From contig OX442421.1 in NCBI GenBank assembly GCA_949361645.1, positions 9,645,484 to 9,709,483 on the forward strand: a stretch of 64,000 nt of DNA, written 5' to 3'. The notes under the pieces are model-generated. The model did no database searches, was not told where the DNA came from, and worked only from the letters and a program-made list of their open reading frames with translations. Source of the stretch: Spongilla lacustris (Eukaryota; Porifera; Demospongiae; Spongillida; Spongillidae). The translations under genes were made by a program, and so were the position numbers. This document shows, one piece after another, positions 13,889 to 26,100 of this stretch. Numbering within the stretch: position 1 is the stretch's first letter; each line of letters begins with the position of its first letter.

Positions 13889-16023
13889 ATGTGTGTGTGC
13901 ATGTGTGTGTGTGCATGTGTGTGTGTGTGTGTGCATGTGTGTGTATGTATGTGTGTGTGTTGTGTGTGTGCATGTGTGTGTGTATGTATGTGTGTGTGTG
14001 TGCATGTGTGTGCATGTGTGTGTATTTATGTGTGTGTGTGTGTGTGCGTGTGTGTGTGTGTGCATGTGTGTGTGTGCATGTGTGTGTGCGCGCGCCATAG
14101 GTGATTACTTCTGGGATTACTTATACAACAGCCACATGTACATTTAGAGACAATCCATAGTAGAGCACCACAACTTTTGCCACGACCCTCTCAAACCCTT
14201 TTCATTTTTCAGCAATCTGATAGGGCTCATTGAGATTAGTTATTATGCACAGTTTCACTTTCGGATACACTTCGGTTAATTGACAATATTTTGTCAACTT
14301 CGTAAGCGCCACGAAATTTTGTGATCACTATGACTGTTTTGCAAAGCTACAGTAATGTGTCCATAAGGTTTTGATTGAAACTGTTACTAACACTAGAATG
14401 CACTCACCTCATGGGTGTACACATATGTATGTGTTGTGTGAAAACCTTAATAAACTTAATATTTTGACTAGTTGTTTTACACTTCTCAAATTATCTCAAA
14501 ACACCCCTATTCATTTCTCTATTTCAATTTAACCCCATGACAAGATAGGTTATAAAGTAGTTAATGCATTAAAATTAATTTTGGGTTTCCGTTCCGCTAG
14601 TAAGTTATAAATTGATTTGTGTCAAAAACATTATGTTTCTTTGAGCTGCCGCTTGACCACAAAGTTTACACAGATGTAACGATGCTATTAAAACAGACGT
14701 AACTACGATAGAAGGGCGTAGCCCAAGTTGCAAAAGAACGGGAAGGTCACGTTGCACGCTGCGCTACGCTTGCTAATATGCACTTTTAGCACGCATGACA
14801 CTTCAATCCCGATACAACAATAGTAGCGCTCTATAAAGCATAGCAAAACTGTACGTGCCATATTTATCTACTCATATACATGTGCACAAAGGATCACACC
14901 ATATGTGTAGTGCTGTAGCAACAACCAAAAAAAAAAAAACTAACTGCTCAGTCCAACTTGAGAGCGATACAGTATCACTAAGCCTGTAGCAGTGGGGGTC
15001 ATTGACCCCCACTGCTACAGGCTACAGGCTTAGTGATACTGTATCGCTCGAAGAGCCCTTCAAGTTGGACTGAGCAGTTAGTTTTTTTTTTTTTTTTTTG
15101 TTGCTACAGCACTACACATATGGTGTGATCCTTTGTGCACATGTATATGAGTAGATAAATATGGCACGTACAGTTTTGCTATGCTTTATAGAGCGCTACT
15201 ATTGTTGTATCGGGATTGAAGTGTCATGCGTGCTAAAAGTGCATATTAGCAAGCGTAGCGCAGCGTGCAACGTGACCTTCCCGTTCTTTTGCAACTTGGG
15301 CTACGCCCTTCTATCGTAGTTACGTCTGTTTTAATAGCATCGTTACATCTGTGTAAACTTTGTGGTCAAGCGGCAGCTCAAAGAAACATAATGTTTTTGA
15401 CACAAATCAATTTATAACTTACTAGCGGAACGGAAACCCAAAATTAATTTTAATGCATTAACTACTTTATAACCTATCTTGTCATGGGGTTAAATTGAAA
15501 TAGAGAAATGAATAGGGGTGTTTTGAGATAATTTGAGAAGTGTAAAACAACTAGTCAAAATATTAAGTTTATTAAGGTTTTCACACAACACATACATATG
15601 TGTACACCCATGAGGTGAGTGCATTCTAGTGTTAGTAACAGTTTCAATCAAAACCTTATGGACACATTACTGTAGCTTTGCAAAACAGTCATAGTGATCA
15701 CAAAATTTCGTGGCGCTTACGAAGTTGACAAAATATTGTCAATTAACCGAAGTGTATCCGAAAGTGAAACTGTGCATAATAACTAATCTCAATGAGCCCT
15801 ATCAGATTGCTGAAGAATGAAAAGGATTTGAGAGGGTCGTGGCAAAAGTTGTGGTGTTCTACTATGGATTGTCTCTTTAGCTAAATAAACTTTACAAATA
15901 TTTGCATCTTTAAAATGGACTCCAAAGAAAATGTATTTCAAGAAAACTTTAATAGCCTTGCAATAAACAGATAATTTACTATTTCTTATGTACACACACC
16001 AGTACACACATAGAAACACACAC

Positions 16024-16065
<42 letters not shown>

Positions 16066-17104
16066 GCACTTGTTGCAACTGTTGCTTCAGTTCATCAACT
16101 GCAATGGCCAGTGGGCCCAAACCTTTTACCAATGTGGCCTCCTCCTTCAACCAGTCACTGAGCTTATTGTACGCTTGCTCATACACAAGCACCTGCTCCA
16201 ATAATTGTACCGCTTCACTTCTTAACGTGTCTGTTTTCAGTTTCAGATTGACAAATCGGCTTCTCAGATTGGCTCCCACCTGGAGAGGCACAGCTACCCC
16301 TGGCCTCTTCAGCCACACAACGTGGGGGGCTTTGGTCGCTATGGACGCCTCGTCAATAACAGAGTCGGCAGCGCAGAACTGGTGTTCACAGAAGGCAAGC
16401 GTGCCCTGGTCACACACAAACAAAGCTCTCTCCAAACTTGTCAGCTCTTCAACAGAGGGCACACACGACTCCACCTCTTGCGCCAATTCCTATGGGTAGG
16501 AGGGGTCAAAGAGCTTCATATAAATGTACACCACTGCATGTACATGTACATGTACATGTACATAATCAGATCCAACGTACTTAGCACTTTTGTACTAGGG
16601 CACACATACATGTAAATAATGCATTTTTTAAAAAGTACAGCTAATTAAATATTTAATTCAGCACCTTACAACTCAGTTTAGGAAGGTCACGTAATAACCA
16701 TTGCAACATTTAGAAAATAGTAACCAACCCCACTCTTCTTATAAACACACATGCACCTTTCTTCTCCATACCTTCGTCACACCTTCTTGCCTCTTCAATG
16801 GCTGAGAGGCAATAGCCAAAGGACCCATTTCCAACAGCTTCCTTTCAATGCTCGCAAGCCACTTCTCTAGGAGGCCGGACTGGTTCTCATATGCAGCTGC
16901 ACTCTTCTTTGCATCTTCCAAGTCATCCATTCTGGTTTTTGCAGCTGCTCCCAACTGGGAGAACTGGGTCAAGATGGCTGCCAGCTTCTCCTCTATTCTG
17001 GTCTGTTGGCTTATGTCAGCACCACCCTTCAGTGCCTTTCCTGCCATCTTGGCTTGCTCAACAATATTCGAATAAGCATTGATATCTGCAACTACAGGCT
17101 ACAG

Positions 17105-17182
<78 letters not shown>

Positions 17183-20100
17183 ATTTGCACAATTACTCTA
17201 TAAGGAGAGCACCATTGTGAGGGGAGGGGCCAACCTTAAAGCTCTCAATCTGTGCTGTGATAAGGTCCACCTGGGCAGCAGCCAGCCCTTGGCCCTCCAG
17301 GCACTGCGATGTCCTCACCATCCACTTGTCCAGGTCGTCGGCTATCTTCTGGAATGCCTGTGACTCCATGAGGACACTGCTCAGCCGCTGCAGGATGTCG
17401 CTGAACAGTCCACCTAGCTTGGCCCAGTCACTCTGAAGGGAGGACACCCTCTGTGTGAGCCCGGCCCTGGTCTCCTCTGTGCCCAGCAGGCTGGCCAGGG
17501 TACCACCATTCTTGCAGCAGGAGGAGTAGGTGGCAATGAGACTGAAGTATGTGGTCCTGAGGCTCTGAATGGGTGCGAGAGACATACATGTAACTACTGA
17601 AGCATAATTAATGCAGGAATCATATAGTGCACACATACATGTACACACATGCGCACACACATAAACACATACATGCACACACATGGACACACACATGTAC
17701 ACACACACGCACACACATACATGTACACACATGCACCATGCACAGGGGTGGTGGGTGGAACAGGTCCTGTAGGTCTGGCATCTGCCGGACCAATGTTGAG
17801 TATAAAAATAAAAACAATTATTAATGGTAAAGTTTAGGTACAGTGGTAGTAAACTAAGTTTAATGCAGAGAGTTGCTCTGTGTTATATAGCGTTACTAAG
17901 CTGCCTATAGTGACGTTGCTAAGGCCAGATGTAAACATATGTTTTTGCAGATGCATTTTCAATGAACGATCCTAACCAATCCTATGCTGTGCATGAGTGG
18001 GTTACAGGTTTGTATTGTATTTAAGCGAGGGCTCCATGGGGGCAGCACTCCAGTCATAGCCTTGACTGCGGCCAGTTGCTCACCCACCCTCCGCTCTTCC
18101 CCTCTCTCTATTATGTATTTCAATGTGTACATGTATATGCATTTTGATCAATGGTGGGCGACACCCTCTGGGCTTCTACCCTGGGACAGCCACCAAACCA
18201 TGACCAGCGTCTTGGTTTGGGACACAGGCCGACCCAATGGTGACCAGCGTCACCCGTTGGTCCCTGTAGGCCCAGTGGTACGAGGCACAGCTGCTACATG
18301 CCTGGCTGCGGCTGTCGCCTGCCCCCATTATGGGCCAAACACAACCACGATTCTTTGCATGGGGTAAGGGGGTACATTTACTCAACCTGTAAGAGCAATT
18401 AGATGGCATTAATACTTAATTCAACCATCGTTTTGTAGCTTGTGTTTACACAAATCTGAATGTCACTAGTGTCGGCTTCATATTCAGCCATTTTTGTCGC
18501 TTTGATATCAGCCAGCATTTCATTATAATTTTATATATGAACCATCAAATGTAATAACACACAAAGCAACATCAACGTCAATAGACCTAGTTGGTGACCG
18601 AGGCGCCTGCAAAGTTCACTAGCTCATAAGAAGAAACTCTTCAGTCATACATCCCCTGTAAGAAACTGTATGTATAAGTGAGGCAAGTGCAGAATACCAG
18701 TACTGTGTAACTAGTTTTCCATCATGTTTTAATATCCATCACTTCTGTCATGCCTCTACTCTCTAGTGGTAGGCTTAAAGGCTTGGCCGTGCACCATGAC
18801 AACGATGACATCATTCAATAACAATAGTAAGTCACATGGGATATGAACCTAATTGTACCTCTTCTTCGAACGCTCAAGTGTGCCGCCGTTCTAGTATAGC
18901 TGATGTAAGTGTGTGTAGTAACCCACCTTGCAGCAGTCCTGAATAGCAGCTTACTTTAAATACCACATTGAATTGAAGCTGACAAGTATTATTCTTTTTT
19001 TAGAAATCAGCCACTATTTTTATTACATGTAATTCAATTTTATTTTTAGATAAACATAGCCAGGAGAGCCCTTCAAAAGACCTCAAGAAGTGTTGGGGGC
19101 TGGGGCACCACCCCAGAACTTGGGGGCTGGGGCACCACCCCAGACCTCAAGAAGTGTTGGGGGCTGGGGCACCACCCCAGACCTCAAGAAGTGTTGGGGG
19201 CTGGGGCACCACCCCAGACCTCAAGAAGTGTTGGGGGCTGGGGCACCACCCCAGACCTCAAGAAGTGTTGGGGGCTGGGGCACCACCCCAGACCTCAAGA
19301 AGTGTTGGGGGCTGGGGCACCACCCCAGACCTCAAGAAGTGTTGGGGGCTGGGGCACCACCCCAGACCTCAAGAAGTGTTGGGGGCTGGGGCACCACCCC
19401 AGACCTCAAGAAGTGTTGGGGGCTGGGGCACCACCCCAGACCTCAAGAAGTGTTGGGGGCTGGGGCACCACCCCAGACCTCAAGAAGTGTTGGGGGCTGG
19501 GGCACCACCCCAGACCTCAAGAAGTGTTGGGGGCTGGGGCACCACCCCAGACCTCAAGAAGTGTTGGGGGCTGGGGCACCACCCCAGACCTCAAGAAGTG
19601 TTGGGGGCTGGGGCACCACCCCAGACCTCAAGAAGTGTTGGGGGCTGGGGCACCACCCCAGACCTCAAGAAGTGTTGGGGGCTGGGGCACCACCCCAGAC
19701 CTCAAGAAGTGTTGGGGGCTGGGGCACCACCCCAGACCTCAAGAAGTGTTGGGGGCTGGGGCACCACCCCAGACCTCAAGAAGTGTTGGGGGCTGGGGCA
19801 CCACCCCAGACCTCAAGAAGTGTTGGTGACTGGGGCACCACCCCAGACCTCAAGAAGTGTTGGTGGCTGGGGCACCACCCCAGACCTCAAGAAGTGTTGG
19901 TGGCTGGGGCACCACCCCAGACCTCCAGAAGTGTTCGGGGCTGGGGCACCACCCCAGACCTCCAGAAGTGTTGGGGGCTGGGGCACCACCCCAGACCTCA
20001 AGAAGTGTTGGGGGCTGGGGCACCACCCCAGACCTCAAGAAGTGTTGGTGGCTGGGGCACCACCCCAGACCTCAAGAAGTGTTGGGGGCTGGGGCACCAC

Positions 20101-23100
20101 CCCAGACCTCAAGAAGTGTTGGGGGCTGGGGCACCACCCCAGACCTCAAGAAGTGTTGGGGGCTGGGGCACCACCCCAGACCTCAAGAAGTGTTGGGGGC
20201 TGGGGCACCACCCCAGACCTCAAGAAGTGTTGGTGACTGGGGCACCACCCCAGACCTCAAGAAGTGTTGGTGGCTGGGGCACCACCCCAGACCTCAAGAA
20301 GTGTTGGTGGCTGGGGCACCACCCCAGACCTCCAGAAGTGTTCGGGGCTGGGGCACCACCCCAGACCTCCAGAAGTGTTGGGGGCTGGGGCACCACCCCA
20401 GACCTCAAGAAGTGTTGGGGGCTGGGGCACCACCCCAGACCTCAAGAAGTGTTGGTGGCTGGGGCACCACCCCAGACCTCAAGAAGTGTTGGTGACTGGG
20501 GCACCACCCCAGACCTCAAGAAGTGTTGGTGGCTGGGGCACCACCCCAGACCTCAAGAAGTGTTGGTGGCTGGGGCACCACCCCAGACCTCCAGAAGTGT
20601 TCGGGGCTGGGGCACCACCCCAGACCTCCCTCAGGGAGCTAATATCGCTCTCACAGGCCCCTAACTAGCAGGACCAATGCTAAATAGCTTCCAGCGCCCC
20701 TGATGTACACAAACATACACACACATACACACATGTACACACACATGCACAAATGTACACATGCAACACATGCATACATGCACACACACATAACACACAC
20801 ATGCACACACACATAACACACACATGCACACACACATGCACACACACATGTACACACACATAGCACACACATGCACACACACATAGCACACACATGCACA
20901 CACACATAACACACACATAGCACACACATGCACACACACATAACACACACATGCACACACACATGCACACACACATGTACACACACATAGCACACACATG
21001 CACACACACATAGCACACACATGCACACACACATAACACACACATGCACACATGTACACACATGCACACACACATAACACACACATGCACACATGTACAC
21101 ACATGCACACACACATAACACACACATGCACACATGTACACACATGCACACACACATAACACACACATGCACACATGTACACACATGCACACACACATGC
21201 ACACATGTACACACATGCACACATGTACACACATAACACACACATGCACACACACACATGCACACATGTACACACATGCACACACAAACCTCCAGTTCAG
21301 ATTTCAGTTTCTGCACCTGGTGGGCCTCTGCAGGCAGGGTGCCCAGACCTTCAAGTCTCTCCACAGAGCACCCTACCCAAGGATACAGTTTGCACTCTGC
21401 TTCTTCAAAGGCCCTGGCCAGTGGGAGGGCTGCCTCAAGATTGGAATGGTGCTGCCTCACACTGTCCGAGATGCTTGACAGAGCTTTCTTGGATACTTCC
21501 AACTTATCCCTCAGGGCCTCAAGCTCCGCCTCCCCAGGGGGCAGCTCCGCTGCAATTGCAGCGAGAAGGGGTCCCAGCTCATCTTGGAGGGCACCCTGGG
21601 ATACAAGCTCCTGCTGAAGACGCTGAAAGGAAGGAACATTATATATTCTGACTCCAATATTTCCCTCTAATTGTAAGTGCATTGGTACCAACACAACAAT
21701 GAACATGCAATGCAAGCTAGCACAGCAATGCAAGTGCACACTGAACTGCAATATTTCACTCTAATTGCAAGTGCTCCCCGACAACATTTTTAAGTGCACA
21801 TGTATGTGCACATATATTGTAACATGTGCTGCAGCTAACCTGACATGTCTTCAGTTTAGCCTCCACCGAAGCACTGGAAGGACTTGTGAGGTCCAGCTCA
21901 CCCAGCTCACCTTGAGCCTTGCCCACCCACCCCCTCACAGCAGACAGCACACTATGGAATTTGCCCGACTGCTCTAATAGGAAACTCAAAACTCTGTGTC
22001 TGTTGGAAAGCTTCTCTCTCAGGCTCTCAAGCTCCGCCTCCATGCCAGACAAGGTCGTCTCTAGCTGCACCTGGCCAGGCCTTGGAGGCTCAAGCTCCTT
22101 TGCCCTCTCCACTGACAGCTGGGTGAGCAGCTGCGTCAGGTAGGAGTGTTCCTGGCTGGACCCAGAGTACAGCTTTTGGGCCTCTCGTTTGAGAGAGGTA
22201 AACTCAACCACATGATCCATGATGGATATTTGCAGCTCCTAGAGGTACGATGGAAAGTAAAAGTGAGAATTGATGCACCCCAAGAGCCTGACCAGTGTAA
22301 TACCATACAGAGACACACACACAACACAACTCTCATGTGTACCTATGCATGCAGCAGGGATATACAGAATGTGTACCTATGTATGCAGCAGGGATATACA
22401 GAATGTGTACCTACATGTATGCAGTAGGGATATACAGAATGTGTACCTACATGTATGCAGTAGGGATATACAGAATGTGTACCTACATGTATGCAGTAGG
22501 GATATACAGAATGTGTACCTACATGTATGCAGTAGGGATATACAGAATGTGTACCTACATGTATGCAGTAGGGATATACAGAATGTGTACCTATGTATGC
22601 AGTAGGGATATACAGAATGTGTACCTATGCATGCAGTAGGGATATACAGAATGTGTACCTACATGTACATGTATGTATGCAGCAGGGATATACAATGTAG
22701 CAAATATCAAAGTTGAAAAAAGAAACACCCAGAAAAACCTTGATGCTGTGGTATTGGTAAGTTAATTATTCAGCACTTGAAACCACACACACACACACAC
22801 ACTATACACACACACACACAACACACACATCACACACACACACTATACACACACACACTACACACACACACTATACACACACAATACACACACTATACAC
22901 ACACCACACACACAACACACACACATAACACACACACACACACACTATACAAGTGACACACACACTACACACACACATGTACTGCTAACCTTTGTCTCTG
23001 TTAACTGTTTTTGGATCACCTCAGGCAAGCAGCTAGGAGGTGGCAGGACAGCTGCTCTTTCCCTCCACCCCTGTAGGAGGCGGGCCCAGGCATCATGTGA

Positions 23101-26100
23101 CGACTCGTACAGCTGGACCTGTGGTCTGAAGCTGCTCAACACACTGCTCCTTGATGCAACCAGTGACTTGAGCCTCTCATAGCTCTCCATAAGGCCAGCC
23201 AGCACCTTGGCGGTATCATTGTCATGACTACTGCCCCCACCTCCCCCGCACTGCTCAGCAACATGACATAGCCCATCCATCTCTGGCCTAAAGCCTTCCA
23301 CTGTGTGCTGTAACTCGTCCAACCTGATGGCCTGGGCCTGCAGGGTCTGCGAGGACACCCCTGCCAACCCCATGGCGCAGAGCTCCCCTAGCTGGTTGCC
23401 CTGCCAGCACTCCACCAAGGCACAGTGTGCTAAGAGGTTGAGGGAGTGGTAGCCATTGCTGGCCTCTGCAGCCTGGGCCTCCAGCTGACGTCTATGCTCC
23501 TGGGTGAGCAGGCTTAGGAGGTCCTTGACAGTCTTCTGAAGGCAAGCAAGGTCGCTGCCATGGTTCAGGACATCGGTATGTAAGACCTACAGATAGAGGA
23601 GAGAGGAGAGAGGGAGAGAGAGAGAGAGAGAGAGAGGAGAGTGAAAGTAGAGTAATAGTGGGAGTGGGAAAAAGCCGTGAGGGAGAGAGGGATATGGTAC
23701 AGACAAGTATAAACCTTGCATACATATATACACATATTCACACAACAGTGCACACAACAGCACATGTACCTTCAATTGGTGATAACTGACAGCCTTGTCC
23801 TGAATAGCTTTGCTATCTCGAAGTGATTGTTCTGCAGATCTGAGCCATTCATTGAACTTGTTGAACAACTCCTCCATGACAACGACCTTCCCCTGCAGAC
23901 TTTCAAGCTGAGAGGTCTTGTCCCTGGAGATCTGCCCACATCTGCTCAAATGGCTGTACAGCAGTTCTACATCCTGCTCATACAGTTCTTGGTCAAACGG
24001 AGTGCTACTGAGGTTATGAGTGGCCAGCTGCTCATTGAACCATGGCTTGATGGCAGCTGCCTCAGAGTTAAGAGCCTATATTAAAACTGCTGAGTCAGCC
24101 AGGGAGAGTAAACCCCTCCCCCATAACCGACACGAGGTAAGTCCCCCCCCCCCACATAACCATGCTAAGCCCCCCACATAACCATGCTAAGCCCCCCACA
24201 TAACCATGCTAAGCCCCCCACATAACCATGAGAAGCCCCCACATAACCATGAGAAGCCCCCACATAACCATGAGAAGCCCCCACATAACCATGCTAAGCC
24301 CCCCACATAACCATGAGAAGCCCCCACATAACCTGTTAAGCCCCCACATAACCATGTTAAGCCCCCACATAACCATGCTAAGCCCCTCATATAACCATGT
24401 TAGCCCCCACATAACCATGTTAAGCCCCCACATAACCATGTTAAGCTCCCACATAACCATGAGAAGCCCCCCACATAACCATGTTAAGCCGCCCACATAA
24501 CCATGTTAAGCCCCCACATAACCACGAGAAGCCCCCCCTCATAACCAGGTAATCCCTCCCCCCCCCTCCCTCATAACCAGGTAACCCCCCCCCCCCCCCC
24601 CCTCATAACCAGGTGCTAGATTCACACTGTCAAGCCAGCCCACACTAGCTCACCTGAAGTGTGGCCTTAGTGGCTTCAATGTCTTTACTGCAGACAGCTG
24701 ACACACAGACAGCCTCCAATTGAGCAAGAACCCTGTCTATCTTGGCCATGCAGTGATTGTAGTCTGTGCGGAAGGCTTCAAGCTTTGAAATGGTCTCAGT
24801 GATCATCTGCAGCAGCAAGTGTGGGGGAGGAGGGGAAGCCATACACATGCTACATCATGTGAGCAGGTCCGTGCCACGTACCTGAATGTCATCCTGAACG
24901 ATCCGCAGCCCGTCCCACCGCTCTTGGAGGTTCTCAAGCTTCATGGTGAGCTCATCTTCATCCAGCGCTGCCTTGTTTGACAGCAGCAGCTGCTGACACT
25001 TGGCTTTCACGCTGTCATATGACTTCTCGTGAGCAGCAATGTCACTAGCAACACTCTAAAAAAATACAACCACAGAAATAAGAGAAGGAATTCCAAAAAC
25101 AACAGAAAATGCCTCTCTGTTTCCAGGTATAGGCACATATCTGTACGCACAATCCATATCAATGATAGTGACAAACGCTACATTGGTGAGGGTAGCATAT
25201 ATGGGAAAGTTTACGAGAAAAGGGACCTAGCGTGTATTATAAAAAAGTATAATAAAAATGCATTACCTTTGATTTGCTATAACTTCCAAACAGTTAACGC
25301 TATCAACTTCCTATTTTCAATACTTCATACTGCACCATTTCTCTATCGTAAAAAACATTTTGGAGTCTTGCACTTGCTCCGTGTCAGTATTGCAACGTTC
25401 GATACCCCACTGGGTTCAAACCCGCCATAACTTTCGGTAGGAGTAATCAATTCGCTTCAAATTCGGTTTGTAGGTAGAGAGGTCCTATACCTATCGATTT
25501 GTTCTGTTCGTTGATTTTTATGCCATCCATTACGGAGTTACAGTTGAACAAACTACGTGCCCATTTTCGCGCTCGATTCGCGCCAATGATTTGGGCAAAT
25601 TGCGTTCCGCTCAATGTATGGGGAGGCGGGGATTATAACATTGGCGCGAATCAAGCGGGAAAAAATGCACGTAGTTTGTTCAACTGTATCTCCGTAACGG
25701 ATGGCATAAAAATTAACGAACAGAACTAATCGATAGGTATAGGACCTCTCTACCTATAAACCGAATTTGAAGCGAATTGATTACTCCTACCGAAAGTAAT
25801 GGCGGGTTTGAACCCAGTGGGGTATCGAACGTTGCAATACTGACACGGAGGTTGTGCAAGACTCCAAAATGTATTTTACCATAGAGAAATGGTGCAGTAT
25901 GAAGTGTTGGAAATAGGAAGTTGATAGTGTTAACTGTTCGGAAGTTATAGCAAATCAAAGGTAATGCATTTTTATTATACTTTTTTATGATACACGCTAG
26001 GTCCCTTTTCTCGTAAACTTTCCCATATAGCTACATATTTAGCTATATATGCTACCCTCACCAATGTAGGACCACACAGCATGTTAGGTGCTCACCAATG

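Noticed and set aside
15789..16061. 90-codon minus-strand ORF next to exon 34
   Set aside because: Begins in the GT repeat and runs into unique intron and the foldback tip; no splice signals or similarity.
19090..20664. 524-codon plus-strand ORF
   Set aside because: It is a translation of a 37-bp minisatellite lacking stops in all frames. Codons cycle through three registers, there is no conserved domain, and it lies inside an intron on the opposite strand.
25029..25958. ORFs of 76-133 codons on both strands in the MITE
   Set aside because: The two strands mirror each other because of the inverted repeat, and no transposase motif is present.
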